Positions 25,316 to 33,995 of a DNA stretch of 64,000 nt are shown piece after piece; position 1 is the stretch's first letter, and every line of letters begins with the position of its first letter. The DNA lies in assembly GCF_008040105.1 (NCBI RefSeq), contig NZ_VRMG01000008.1:186001-250000 (forward strand), in the 5' to 3' direction. The notes beneath the pieces were generated by a model. That model ran no database searches. It was not told the origin of the DNA and saw only the letters and a program-made list of their open reading frames with translations. Origin of the DNA: Lacisediminihabitans profunda. Lineage in GTDB: Bacteria; Actinomycetota; Actinomycetes; Actinomycetales; Microbacteriaceae. The position numbers were made by a program, and so were the translations under genes.

Positions 25316-26910
25316 CCGCGGCCGAGCAGCTTCTGCAGGCTCGCGAGCTCTTCCTCAGATGGGCCAGCCTTGCCGGCACCGCCGAGGCCGAATCCGGAGC
25401 CCGCGGCGGCCGTCGCCGGCTTGGCACCGGCCGCGAGGGCGGCGTTCTCCGCCGCGCGCTTGGCCGGGTTGCCCGACTTTGAGCCCTTCTTCTGCTGCAC
25501 CTTCTTCGCGCCGCCGAACTTGGCGCCCGGGATCGGCCCCATGCCTGGCACCTGGGGCACCCCACCCTTCGCCACCGTCTTCATCATCTTCGCGGCCTGC
25601 TCGAATCGGTTGACGAGCGCGTTGACCTCGGTGACGGTCGTGCCGGAGCCGCGCGCGATGCGCACCCGCCTCGAACCGTTGAGCACCTTCGGCTGGCGAC
25701 GCTCGGCGATCGTCATGGACTGGATGATCGCCTCGGTGCGCGTGATCTCCGACTCGTCGAAGTTGTCGAGCTGCTCGCGCATGCCCTTCGCCCCGGGCAG
25801 CATGCCGAGCATGCTCTTGATCGAGCCCATGTTCTTGAGCTGCTGCATCTGGCCGAGGAAGTCCTCGAGCGTGAAAGTGTCGGTGAGGAACTTCTCCGCG
25901 ACCTTGCGCGACTCCTCCTCGTCGAAGTTCTTCTGCGCCTGCTCGATGAGGGTGAGGATGTCGCCGAGGTCGAGGATGCGGCTCGCCATGCGGTCGGGAT
26001 AGAACGGCTCGAAGTCGTCGAGGCCCTCGCCGGTGGACGCGAAGATGATGGGTCGGCCGGTGACGGACGCCACGGACAGCGCCGCTCCACCGCGGGCGTC
26101 GCCGTCGAGCTTGGTGAGCACGACGCCGGTGAAGTCCACACCCTCCTGGAACGCCTTCGCCGTGGCGACGGCGTCCTGGCCGATCATGGCGTCGATGACG
26201 AAGAGCACCTCGTCCGGGTCGATCGCCTTGCGGATGTCCGACGCCTGCTTCATCAGCTCGGCGTCGACGCCGAGTCGGCCGGCGGTGTCCACGATCACGA
26301 TGTCGTACTGCTTGTCCCTGGCGAACTTGATCCCGTCCTTGGCCACCTTCACCGGGTTGCCGCCGCCTCCGCCGAAGAACGACTTGGGGGCGGCATCCTC
26401 CGCGCCGACGTTTCCGGGTTCCGGCGCGAACACGGCGACGCCGGCCTGCTCGCCGACGACCTTCAGCTGGGTGACCGCGTTGGGGCGCTGGAGGTCGGCG
26501 GCGACCAGCAGCGGGGTGTGGTTCTGAGCGGCGAGCCACTTCGCGAGCTTGCCGGCGAGGGTTGTCTTTCCCGCGCCCTGGAGGCCGGCGAGCATGATCA
26601 CGGTCGGCGGATTCTTGGCGAACTGGATGCGGCGGGCCTCGCCGCCGAGGATCGTCACGAGCTCGTCGTTGACGATCTGCACCACCTGCTGGGCGGGATT
26701 GAGCGCCTTGGAGACCTCGTCGCCCATCGCCCGTTCGCGCACTCGGGCAGTGAAGTCCTTCACCACCTCGAGGGCGACGTCGGCGTCGAGCAGCGCCCGG
26801 CGGATCTCGCGGACGGTGCCGTCCACATCCGCCGCGCTGAGCTTGCCCTTGCCGCGAAGGTTCTTGAAGGTGTCGACGAGTCGATCGGTGAGATTTCCAA
26901 AGGTGGCCAT
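25312..26910 (-). CDS. ffh: Signal recognition particle protein Ffh
   Basis: A 532-residue Ffh, the GTPase that binds 4.5S RNA and signal sequences of nascent membrane proteins. After the N-domain four-helix bundle the G domain shows MLAGLQGAGKTTLAGKLA, LLVAADLQRPNAVTQL, VIVDTAGRLGVD and VLTKLDGDARGGAALS. The M domain begins with FTLEDFLGQMQQLKNMG and contains RRVRIARGSGTTVTEVN. A G-rich loop (KSFFGGGGGNPVKVA) is inserted in the G domain. It works with FtsY at 44 kb. It converges on the SGNH gene, sharing CTAG at the stops. Confidence 0.97.
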   Translation of the reverse strand: MATFGNLTDRLVDTFKNLRGKGKLSAADVDGTVREIRRALLDADVALEVVKDFTARVRERAMGDEVSKALNPAQQVVQIVNDELVTILGGEARRIQFAKNPPTVIMLAGLQGAGKTTLAGKLAKWLAAQNHTPLLVAADLQRPNAVTQLKVVGEQAGVAVFAPEPGNVGAEDAAPKSFFGGGGGNPVKVAKDGIKFARDKQYDIVIVDTAGRLGVDAELMKQASDIRKAIDPDEVLFVIDAMIGQDAVATAKAFQEGVDFTGVVLTKLDGDARGGAALSVASVTGRPIIFASTGEGLDDFEPFYPDRMASRILDLGDILTLIEQAQKNFDEEESRKVAEKFLTDTFTLEDFLGQMQQLKNMGSIKSMLGMLPGAKGMREQLDNFDESEITRTEAIIQSMTIAERRQPKVLNGSRRVRIARGSGTTVTEVNALVNRFEQAAKMMKTVAKGGVPQVPGMGPIPGAKFGGAKKVQQKKGSKSGNPAKRAAENAALAAGAKPATAAAGSGFGLGGAGKAGPSEEELASLQKLLGRG

Positions 26911-26992
26911 GGTGCCCCCAGTTTAACCCGACCGCGACCGCTCTCGCCGTGCGTGTCATCCGGTGCGCCTCGCCCCGCGCAGTTCGCGCTCC

Positions 26993-26998
26993 TAGGCT
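26993..26998 (+). promoter_or_regulatory. -10 hexamer of the LLM oxidoreductase gene (leaderless)
   Basis: TAGGCT exactly six bases before ATG 27005, with no Shine-Dalgarno. Confidence 0.55.
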
Positions 26999-27004
26999 GG
27001 GCCC

Positions 27005-27886
27005 ATGCGCTTCGGAATCGTGATCCTGCCCCAGGAACCGTGGGCGAAGGCCCGCTACACCTGGGCGGCGGCGGAGAACCTGGGATTCGACCACGCCTGG
27101 ACCTACGACCACCTGTCCTGGCGCACCCTCGCCGACCAGCCGTGGGGCGCGACCATCCCCACCCTCACCGCGGCGGCGACGGTGACGACCCGGATCCGCC
27201 TGGGCACCTTCGTCTCGTCCCCCAACTTCCGGCATCCGGTCACGTTCGCCAAGGATGTCGCGACGGTCGACGACGTCTCCGGCGGCCGGTTCCTTCTCGG
27301 GATCGGCTCGGGAGGCACGGGCTTCGACGCCTTCGTGCTCGGCCAGCCGGAGCTCTCGGCCCGGGAGCGACACGAGCGGTTCGCCGAATTCGTGCAGCAG
27401 CTCGACGGGCTGCTGCGCTTCGAGCAGCATGGGCCGATCTCCTTCGCCGGCGAGTGGTTCACCGCCCACGAGGCGCGCATGGTGGGGGTGCCCGCCCAGC
27501 AGCCCCGCGTGCCGTTCGTGATCGCCGCGAACGGGCCCCGCGGCCTCGGGGTCGTCGCCCGCTACGGGCAGGGCTGGGTGAGCACCGGCAAGGAGGGCGC
27601 CACCGGCGAGGAGTGGTGGGCCTCCGTCCAGTCGCTCGTCACCCGCCTCGACGACGCGGCGGCGACCGCCGGACGCGACCCGGCAACCATCGACAGGCAC
27701 CTCTCGCTCGACTCCGGCGGGCGGTTCTCTCTGGAGAGCGTGGGCGCGTTCGAGGATCTCGTCGGGCGGGCGGCCGGGCTGGGCTTCACCGACGTCATCT
27801 CGCACTGGCCGCGGCGCGACGGCATCTATGCCGGATCGGTCTCGGTGCTCGAAGAGGTGGCCGGCCGGCTCGACTCCCTCCGCTGA
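27005..27886 (+). CDS. LLM-class flavin-dependent oxidoreductase
   Basis: A 293-residue luciferase-like TIM-barrel protein. MRFGIVILPQEPWAKARYTW opens it, GFDHAWTYDHLSW supplies the residues next to the cofactor, IRLGTFVSSPNFRHPVTFAK and GGRFLLGIGSGGTGFDA are the phosphate-binding region, and PFVIAANGPRGLGVVARYG is typical. It could use F420 or FMN; the substrate is not evident. It stands between ffh (divergent) and the pnt operon, without tight linkage to either. Confidence 0.87.
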   Translation: MRFGIVILPQEPWAKARYTWAAAENLGFDHAWTYDHLSWRTLADQPWGATIPTLTAAATVTTRIRLGTFVSSPNFRHPVTFAKDVATVDDVSGGRFLLGIGSGGTGFDAFVLGQPELSARERHERFAEFVQQLDGLLRFEQHGPISFAGEWFTAHEARMVGVPAQQPRVPFVIAANGPRGLGVVARYGQGWVSTGKEGATGEEWWASVQSLVTRLDDAAATAGRDPATIDRHLSLDSGGRFSLESVGAFEDLVGRAAGLGFTDVISHWPRRDGIYAGSVSVLEEVAGRLDSLR

Positions 27887-27924
27887 CGATCCGCGGCGGT
27901 GTAACCGGGATTTTCCGCTTGGAA

Positions 27925-27949
27925 GCGATACGTTGGCGATACGTTGACA
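27925..27949 (+). promoter_or_regulatory. Tandem 11-bp repeat upstream of pntAA
   Basis: GCGATACGTTG occurs twice head to tail (27925-27946), the second copy running into TTGACA (27944-27949). It lies 33-57 bp before ATG 27982. It may be the operator or promoter of the transhydrogenase operon; a matching -10 is not clear. Confidence 0.35.
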
Positions 27950-27981
27950 GAGGTCGCTCGCGAGGGCCCACAGGGAGTCAG

Positions 27982-29154
27982 ATGAACATCGGTGTTCGGC
28001 GCGAGATCGAGCCAGGGGAACGCCGGGTCGCGGCCACTCCCGAATCCGTGGTCCAACTCGTCGCCACGGGCCTCGACGTATCGGTCGAGCGGGGAGCTGG
28101 TGCCGCGGCGGGCTACCCGGACGGCGAGTACGCGAAGGCCGGCGCCCGGCTCGTCGACACCCTCGATATTGAGCGCTGCGACGTTCTCACCCACGTTCGA
28201 CCGCTCGATGCGGGCACCGTCGCCCGGCTCGCCCCGGGCACGATCACGGTCGGCCTCGCCGCCCCCGCGGCGAACCTCCCCGTCGTCGCGGCCCTGAGGG
28301 ATGCCGGGATCACGTCGTTCGCGCTGGAGCTGGTGCCGCGGCTCTCCCGGGCCCAGTCCATGGACGCCCTCACCTCGCAGGCCCTCGTGGCCGGCTACCG
28401 CTGCGTGCTCGAGGCGGCGATGCGGCTGCCCCGCTTCTTCCCCCTCTACATGACGGCGGCCGGGACGATCCCGCCGGCCAGGGTGCTCGTGCTCGGCGCC
28501 GGAGTCGCCGGCCTCCAGGCGATCGCCACGGCGAAACGCCTCGGTGCCCGCGTGTCCGCGTACGACGTGCGCGCGGCATCCGCCGACGAGGTCGCGTCGA
28601 TGGGCGCGACCTTCATCAGTCTCGACGTGGACACCGCCGACGGCGCAGGCGGCTACGCGACCGAGCTCGCCGAGGACCGGGCCGCCCGCCAGCGCGAGCT
28701 CCTCCGGCCCCACATCGAGGCCGCGGATGTCGTGATCACCACGGCGGCGATCCCCGGCAAGCCGGCGCCGCGGCTCGTCGGCTCCGACATGCTGCGGGGC
28801 ATGCGCTCCGGATCGGTCGTGATCGACCTCGCCGCGGAGTCCGGCGGAAACGTCGAGGGAAGCGTGCCGGGATCCGACATCCCGATCCCCCTCGACGGCG
28901 ACCGAGGCACGATCACGCTCGTCGGCATGAAGGACGTCGCCTCCGCGATGCCGTACGACGCCTCGAGGCTCTACGCGAAGAACGTCTCGAACCTCCTCGC
29001 CCTGATGACCGTCGACGGCGAGGTCGTGCCCGACTTCACCGACGAGGTCGTGGGTGGCGCCTGCCTCACCCACGACGGGATCGTGACCCACCAGCCGACG
29101 CTCGAGGCGATGTCGCCGAGCGCGGGGACACTCGAGACGGGACTCCTGCGATGA
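27982..29154 (+). CDS. pntAA: NAD(P) transhydrogenase subunit alpha part 1 (NAD-binding)
   Basis: A 390-residue domain I of the proton-translocating transhydrogenase, which binds NAD(H) in the cytosol. MNIGVRREIEPGERRVAATP starts it, the RQD-loop equivalent is SRAQSMDALTSQA, the Rossmann motif is VLVLGAGVAGLQAIATAKRL near residue 175, and VITTAAIPGKPAP and DLAAESGGNVEGS are signature stretches. ATG 27982 has GGGAG upstream. The gene overlaps pntAB by four bases (ATGA). Split alpha subunits are the usual actinobacterial arrangement. Confidence 0.94.
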   Translation: MNIGVRREIEPGERRVAATPESVVQLVATGLDVSVERGAGAAAGYPDGEYAKAGARLVDTLDIERCDVLTHVRPLDAGTVARLAPGTITVGLAAPAANLPVVAALRDAGITSFALELVPRLSRAQSMDALTSQALVAGYRCVLEAAMRLPRFFPLYMTAAGTIPPARVLVLGAGVAGLQAIATAKRLGARVSAYDVRAASADEVASMGATFISLDVDTADGAGGYATELAEDRAARQRELLRPHIEAADVVITTAAIPGKPAPRLVGSDMLRGMRSGSVVIDLAAESGGNVEGSVPGSDIPIPLDGDRGTITLVGMKDVASAMPYDASRLYAKNVSNLLALMTVDGEVVPDFTDEVVGGACLTHDGIVTHQPTLEAMSPSAGTLETGLLR

Positions 29155-29495
29155 ATGCCATCACCCTCCTGACCGTGTTCGTGCTGGCGGTGTTCATCGG
29201 CTTCGAGGTCGTCTCGAAGGTGTCGAGCACCCTGCACACCCCGCTCATGTCCGGGGCGAACGCCATCCACGGCATCATCCTCGTCGGCGCGATCATCGTG
29301 GCGGGCTCCGCCTCCGAGCCCTGGCTGCTCGTCACGGCTCTCGTCGCCGTGCTTCTCGCCACCATCAACCTCGTCGGCGGATTCGTCGTGACGGACCGGA
29401 TGCTCAGCATGTTCGGCGGACGCGCGGCCCCCCCTCGGAGACGGCCGTCCGGCCCGAAACGGCCGTCGTCCCGCACCGAGAGGGACGCCCTGTGA
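29151..29495 (+). CDS. pntAB: NAD(P) transhydrogenase subunit alpha part 2 (membrane)
   Basis: A 114-residue membrane subunit with three hydrophobic segments, including LLTVFVLAVFIGFEVVSKV, a middle segment after TPLMSGANAIHGIILVGAI, and LVTALVAVLLATINLVGGF. SGANAIHG is the conserved proton-path motif, and the chain then enters FVVTDRMLSMF. The C-terminal 25 residues are unusually basic (PPRRRPSGPKRPSSR). Start and stop both overlap neighbours (ATGA, GTGA), so the three pnt genes are translationally coupled. Confidence 0.93.
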   Translation: MNAITLLTVFVLAVFIGFEVVSKVSSTLHTPLMSGANAIHGIILVGAIIVAGSASEPWLLVTALVAVLLATINLVGGFVVTDRMLSMFGGRAAPPRRRPSGPKRPSSRTERDAL

Positions 29496-30865
29496 CTGCG
29501 CTCACGGCCGAATGGACCGCCGGACTCTACCTGCTCGCCGCGGTCTGCTTCATCCTCGCCCTCAAGGGGCTCAGTTCGCCCAGAACGGCCAGGCGCGGCA
29601 ACCTGATCGGTGCCGCCGGCGCCGTGATCGCCGTGGCCACGGTGTTCCTCTCGGTTCGTCTCGACAATCTTCCGTGGATCATCGCGGCGATCCTCGTCGG
29701 CTCCGCGATCGCGGCCCCGGTCTCGCGCCGGGTGAAGATGACGCAGATGCCCCAGCTGGTGGCCCTCTTCAACGGCGTGGGCGGCGGCGCCGCGGCGATC
29801 GTGGCGATTCTCGAACTCGCCCACGCCGAATCCCCCTGGTCGGGCCTGGCGATCGCCTTCACGATTCTGATCGGCGCGGTCTCCTTTGCCGGTTCGGCGG
29901 TCACCTTCGCCAAGCTCCAGGAACTCATCTCGACCAGGCCCCTCATCTTCCCCGGGCAACGCTGGGTCATGATCCTCGTGCTCGCCGGCGCCGTCACGTC
30001 GGGCGGCTTCGTGGTGGCGACCGGGTCTCTCCTTCCCGCGCTGCTCCTCCTCGGCCTTGGACTGCTCAGCGGCTTGCTGCTGGTGCTTCCCGTGGGCGGT
30101 GCGGATGTGCCGATCGTGATCTCGCTCCTCAACGCGTTCACCGGACTCGCGGTCGCGGCATCCGGCCTCGTGCTCGGCAACGTGCTGCTGCTCGTGGCCG
30201 GCACCCTGGTGGGGGCGAGCGGCACCATCCTGACCAGGGCCATGGCGGCGGCGATGGGACGCAGCGTCAGCGGGATCATCTTCGGCGCGTTCAAGGGCGG
30301 CTCGACCGCCGGGTCGACGATGATCTCCGAGCGTCCGGTGCGCTCGGTGTCCGCCGAGGATGTCGCGATCCTGCTGGGATACGCGCAACGGGTGGTCGTG
30401 GTGCCCGGCTACGGGCTCGCGGTCGCCCAGGCGCAGCACACCATGGCCGAGCTCGCGACCGTGCTCGGGGAAAAGGGCATCGAGGTCGTCTTCGGCATCC
30501 ACCCGGTGGCCGGTCGCATGCCGGGGCACATGAACGTTCTTCTCGCCGAGGCGAACGTGTCGTACGAAGTGCTTCGGGAGATGGACGAGGTGAATCCGCA
30601 GTTCAAGACCACCGACGTCGTGCTCGTCGTCGGCGCCAACGACGTCGTCAACCCCGCCGCGAAGACCAGCCCGGGCTCGCCGATCTACGGGATGCCGATC
30701 CTCAACGTCTCCGAGGCCAGGCAGGTGGTCTTCCTCAAGCGGTCGATGCGCCCCGGATTTGCGGGAATCGAGAACGAGTTGCTCTACGAGTCGCAGACGA
30801 CCCTGCTGTTCGGCGACGCCAAGGAATCGCTGACCAGGATCCTCGGCGCCGTCAAGGCCCTCTGA
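29492..30865 (+). CDS. pntB: NAD(P) transhydrogenase subunit beta
   Basis: A 457-residue PntB: eight or nine membrane helices followed by the NADP(H)-binding domain III. Signatures are MTQMPQLVALFNGVGGGAAA (near residue 80), ISLLNAFTGLAVAASGLVLG, VVVPGYGLAVAQAQHTMAEL, FGIHPVAGRMPGHMNVLLAE and VVLVVGANDVVNPAAK. The GTG start overlaps the pntAB stop. The complex drives NADPH formation from NADH with the proton gradient. Confidence 0.95.
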   Translation: MTALTAEWTAGLYLLAAVCFILALKGLSSPRTARRGNLIGAAGAVIAVATVFLSVRLDNLPWIIAAILVGSAIAAPVSRRVKMTQMPQLVALFNGVGGGAAAIVAILELAHAESPWSGLAIAFTILIGAVSFAGSAVTFAKLQELISTRPLIFPGQRWVMILVLAGAVTSGGFVVATGSLLPALLLLGLGLLSGLLLVLPVGGADVPIVISLLNAFTGLAVAASGLVLGNVLLLVAGTLVGASGTILTRAMAAAMGRSVSGIIFGAFKGGSTAGSTMISERPVRSVSAEDVAILLGYAQRVVVVPGYGLAVAQAQHTMAELATVLGEKGIEVVFGIHPVAGRMPGHMNVLLAEANVSYEVLREMDEVNPQFKTTDVVLVVGANDVVNPAAKTSPGSPIYGMPILNVSEARQVVFLKRSMRPGFAGIENELLYESQTTLLFGDAKESLTRILGAVKAL

Positions 30866-30890
30866 ACCGGCAGCGACCCGGCTCGGCGCC

Positions 30891-30896
30891 TAGGCT
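30891..30896 (+). promoter_or_regulatory. -10 hexamer of the aldo/keto reductase gene (leaderless)
   Basis: TAGGCT exactly six bases before ATG 30903, with no Shine-Dalgarno. Confidence 0.55.
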
Positions 30897-30902
30897 GCAG
30901 GG

Positions 30903-31895
30903 ATGGCCGACACCGCGATTCGTTCAGTTACCCTCGGCTCGACCGGGATTGCCGTAACCGAGTTCTTCTTCGGCGGCGCCGCGATCGGCGGGATCGGCTC
31001 GGCCCCGTCGCGGATCGGGCTCGGGATGGCCACCGACGAGGCGCTCGAGCGGCTCGACGAGGCGTACGAGGTGGGCATCCGGGTGCTCGACACGGCCAAC
31101 AGTTTCGCGGGCGGCGAGAGCGAACGGGTGATCGGCCGCTGGCGGGAGGAACGCGAGCGGGACGACGTGCTCGTCTCGACCAAGGTCGGAAACGTCGTGG
31201 AGCGCGGCCAGGAGACCATCTCGCTCTCCGCCGACCACATCGCCCGCCAGCTCGCGCTCAGCCGCTCGAGGCTCGGCACCGTCGACCTGTACGTCACGCA
31301 CGGCGTCGACCCGTCAACGCCGCTCGAGGAGACCATCACCGCGTTCGCCGCGGCCATCGACACCGAGCAGATCCGGGCCTACGGATGCTCGAACCTCTCG
31401 GTGCGCCAGGTGGAGGCCTGGCTGCTCGCCGCCGACCGTGCGGGGCTCCCCCGCCCTGGCTGGATGCAGAACGGCCTCAGCCTGCTGTCGCGCGGGGTCG
31501 AGCGGGACCTGCTGCCGCTGCTCGCGGAGGAGGGACTCGGCTTCGTGGCGTACTCGCCGCTCGCCGGCGGCATCCTGTCGAACCGGTTCCTCGGAGCCGA
31601 CCTGGAGACGCTCCCGGAGCCCGCCGCCGGAAGCCGGCTCGCGCTCGCCCCCGCGATGTACGGCGACGCGTTCACCCTGCCGAACCTGGCCGCGGTCGCC
31701 GCCCTCGAGCCTCTCGCCCGCGAACGCGAGGTGAGCATCGCCGGCCTCGCCCTCGGCTGGCTGCGCCGGCATCCGCTCGTCACGGCGACGATCGTCTCGC
31801 CCAGGCGCACCGCGCAGTGGGACGCCGTGACGGAGGCGGCGGCGCTGGACTTCGACGACGCCCTCGCGGAGCAGGTGGGCGCGCTGTTCGCCTGA
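30903..31895 (+). CDS. Aldo/keto reductase-family protein with Phe at the catalytic Tyr position
   Basis: A 330-residue AKR TIM barrel. The tetrad region reads VLDTANSFAGGESE, so Asp is present but the usual catalytic Tyr (DTAxxY) is Phe; Lys is in VLVSTKVGN and His in LYVTHGVDPSTPLEET. The NADPH-binding end is TIVSPRRTAQWDAV. The domain is otherwise complete (FVAYSPLAGGILSNRF). It may have altered activity or an inactive, binding role. It lies 37 nt behind pntB but has its own leaderless start. Confidence 0.85.
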   Translation: MADTAIRSVTLGSTGIAVTEFFFGGAAIGGIGSAPSRIGLGMATDEALERLDEAYEVGIRVLDTANSFAGGESERVIGRWREERERDDVLVSTKVGNVVERGQETISLSADHIARQLALSRSRLGTVDLYVTHGVDPSTPLEETITAFAAAIDTEQIRAYGCSNLSVRQVEAWLLAADRAGLPRPGWMQNGLSLLSRGVERDLLPLLAEEGLGFVAYSPLAGGILSNRFLGADLETLPEPAAGSRLALAPAMYGDAFTLPNLAAVAALEPLAREREVSIAGLALGWLRRHPLVTATIVSPRRTAQWDAVTEAAALDFDDALAEQVGALFA

Positions 31896-31911
31896 GCGGC
31901 CCTCGGCCACA

Positions 31912-31950
31912 CCCGAAAACGCAGGAGATTAGGAGTCGGGCAGTCAGGGA
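31912..31950. repeat. Solo end of palindromic repeat family D
   Basis: CCCGAAAACGCAGGAGATTA matches the left end of the family D repeats in mutM and after map. No matching right end is seen before the next gene, so this is a truncated or solo copy. Confidence 0.4.
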
Positions 31951-31975
31951 TCGTGAGCGCGGATGCTCGCCGCGA

Positions 31976-31981
31976 TAGCCT
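31976..31981 (+). promoter_or_regulatory. -10 hexamer of the carbonic-anhydrase-like gene (leaderless)
   Basis: TAGCCT exactly six bases before ATG 31988. Confidence 0.5.
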
Positions 31982-31987
31982 GAACGG

Positions 31988-32500
31988 ATGTCACTCATTC
32001 TCGACTTCGACGGACACACTCCCGCAGTTTCCGACACCGCCTGGGTCGCCCCGAATGCCACGCTCATCGGTCGCGTCACCATCGCCGACGACGCGAGCGT
32101 CTTCTATGGATCGGTGCTGCGCGGCGACACCGACACCATCTCGATCGGCGCGGGCAGCAACATCCAGGACAACGTCTCCGTGCACTGCGACACGGGCATC
32201 CCCACCACTGTCGGCGCCCGAGTGAGCGTCGGTCACTCGGCGGTGCTGCACGGCTGCACCGTGGAGGACGACTGCCTCATCGGCATGAGCGCGACGGTGC
32301 TCAACGGCGCCGTCATCGGCGCCGGTTCCCTCGTGGCGGCGGGCGCCGTCGTGCTCGAGGGCACCATCGTGCCGCCGGGGTCCCTCGTGGCCGGGGTACC
32401 GGCGAAGGTGCGCCGCGAGCTGACCGCGGAGGAGCGGATCGGGGTCACCGCCAACGCCACACACTATGTGGAGCTCAGCCGGCGGCACGCCGCGATCTGA
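31988..32500 (+). CDS. Gamma-carbonic-anhydrase-like hexapeptide protein
   Basis: A 170-residue left-handed beta-helix protein of the gamma-CA/YrdA/PaaY group. The zinc-site histidines are all present: NVSVHCD (His66), VSVGHSAVLHG (His83 and His88). The SVLRGDTDTISIGAGSNIQD stretch carries the conserved Arg-Asp-Asp and Gln-Asp residues, and VPPGSLVAGVPAKVRREL is the standard C-terminal helix entry. Trimeric cytosolic enzyme; CO2 hydration is possible but many members are inactive or untested. It converges on the dehydrogenase operon. Confidence 0.88.
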   Translation: MSLILDFDGHTPAVSDTAWVAPNATLIGRVTIADDASVFYGSVLRGDTDTISIGAGSNIQDNVSVHCDTGIPTTVGARVSVGHSAVLHGCTVEDDCLIGMSATVLNGAVIGAGSLVAAGAVVLEGTIVPPGSLVAGVPAKVRRELTAEERIGVTANATHYVELSRRHAAI

Positions 32501-32510
32501 CCGGCACCGC

Positions 32511-33995
32511 TCAGGCGTCGGCGAACGGGTCCGCGATTCCTACGTATCGCGTCTCCAGGTACTCTTCGATTCCCTCAAGGCCTCCCTCGCGGCCGAGCCC
32601 GGACTGCTTGACGCCGCCGAACGGCGCGGCCGGATTCGAGACGATGCCCGTGTTGATGCCGAGCATGCCCACCTCGAGTTCCTCTGCGAGGCGAAGGGTT
32701 CGGTTGAGATCCCGTGTGTAGGCGTACGCAACGAGGCCGAACTCGGTGTCGTTGGCGAGCCGAATGGCGTCGGACTCCGTCGTGAAAGTCGTGATCGGTG
32801 CAACGGGTCCGAAGACCTCCTCGTGCATGATCCTGGCGTGCGCCGGAACGTTGGTGAGCACTGTCGGTTCGTAGAAGTACCCGGCCCCGTCGACGGCCCT
32901 GCCGCCGAGGGCGAGCGTCGCGCCCGCCTCCACCGAGGCGGTGACGAGTTCGTGCACCTTCGCCCGGGTTGCCTCGTCAACGAGCGGCCCGATCTTGGAC
33001 TCCGGCTCGGTGCCGCGGGCGACGGTGTGGGCCCGCATCCGTTCGACGAGCCTGGCTGTGAACTCGTCGGCCACCGACTCGTGAACGAGGATGCGGTTGG
33101 CCGCGGTGCAGGCCTCTCCGCCGTTGCGCATCTTGGCGATCATCGCGCCGTCGACGGCCTTGTCCACGTCCGCGTCGTCGAAGACGAGGAACGGGGCGTT
33201 GCCGCCGAGCTCCATCGAGACTCGAAGAACCTGGTCGGCGGCATCCGCGATGAGGCGCCGCCCCACCTCGGTCGACCCGGTGAACGAGAGCTTGCGCAGG
33301 CGCGGATCCTTGATGAGAGGCGCCGTCACCGCGCCGGCCCGTGTGGTCTGGACGACGTTGAGCACGCCCTCCGGGAGGCCGGCCTCTTGCAAAAGCTGAG
33401 CGAAGAAGAGGGCGGTGAGCGGCGTGAGGGCGGCGGGCTTCAACACCATGGTGCAGCCCGCCGCGATCGCCGGCGCGATCTTGCGTGTGGCCATGGCCAG
33501 GGGAAAGTTCCACGGGGTGATGAACAGGCATGGTCCGACCGGACGCTTGGTGACGAGCAGGCGGCTGTTGCCGTCCGGGGAGGTCGAGAACCGACCGGAG
33601 ACGCGCGCGGTCTCCTCGGAGAACCAGCGCAGGAACTCCGCACCGTACGCCACCTCGCCGCGGGCCTCGGCGATCGGTTTGCCCATCTCGAGCGTCATGA
33701 GCAGGGCGAAGTCGTCGGCGCGCGTCGTGAGGAGTTCGAAGGCCCTGCGCAGGATCTCCGCTCGCACCCGAGGCGCCGTCTTCGCCCAGCCGCGCTGAGC
33801 GGCTGCCGCCGCGTCGAGAGCCGCGGCACCGTCGGCCGGGGTCGCATCGGCAATGGCCAGGAGAACCTCGCCGGTGGACGGGTCGTGCACCTCGAAGGTG
33901 CCGCCGTCGGCGGCCGGGCGCCATGCCCCACCGATGAACAGGCCCGTCGGAATGCGCGCGAGCAGGGACTTCTCGATCGTCGTCGTGATGATCAC
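32511..33995 (-). CDS. NAD(P)-dependent succinate-semialdehyde dehydrogenase-type ALDH
   Basis: A 494-residue aldehyde dehydrogenase most like GabD-type enzymes. LFIGGAWRPAADGGTFEVHD opens it, FITPWNFPLAMATRKIAPAI carries the oxyanion Asn, FTGSTEVGRRLI the cofactor loop, and the catalytic Glu and Cys are in MELGGNAPF and NGGEACTAANR. The GTG at 33995 overlaps the upstream iron-ADH stop (GTGA) and has AAGGAG in front. It is the last gene of the ten-gene operon. Together with the iron-ADH it could turn a hydroxyacid via a semialdehyde into a dicarboxylate, which is an inference. Confidence 0.92.
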   Translation of the reverse strand: MIITTTIEKSLLARIPTGLFIGGAWRPAADGGTFEVHDPSTGEVLLAIADATPADGAAALDAAAAAQRGWAKTAPRVRAEILRRAFELLTTRADDFALLMTLEMGKPIAEARGEVAYGAEFLRWFSEETARVSGRFSTSPDGNSRLLVTKRPVGPCLFITPWNFPLAMATRKIAPAIAAGCTMVLKPAALTPLTALFFAQLLQEAGLPEGVLNVVQTTRAGAVTAPLIKDPRLRKLSFTGSTEVGRRLIADAADQVLRVSMELGGNAPFLVFDDADVDKAVDGAMIAKMRNGGEACTAANRILVHESVADEFTARLVERMRAHTVARGTEPESKIGPLVDEATRAKVHELVTASVEAGATLALGGRAVDGAGYFYEPTVLTNVPAHARIMHEEVFGPVAPITTFTTESDAIRLANDTEFGLVAYAYTRDLNRTLRLAEELEVGMLGINTGIVSNPAAPFGGVKQSGLGREGGLEGIEEYLETRYVGIADPFADA

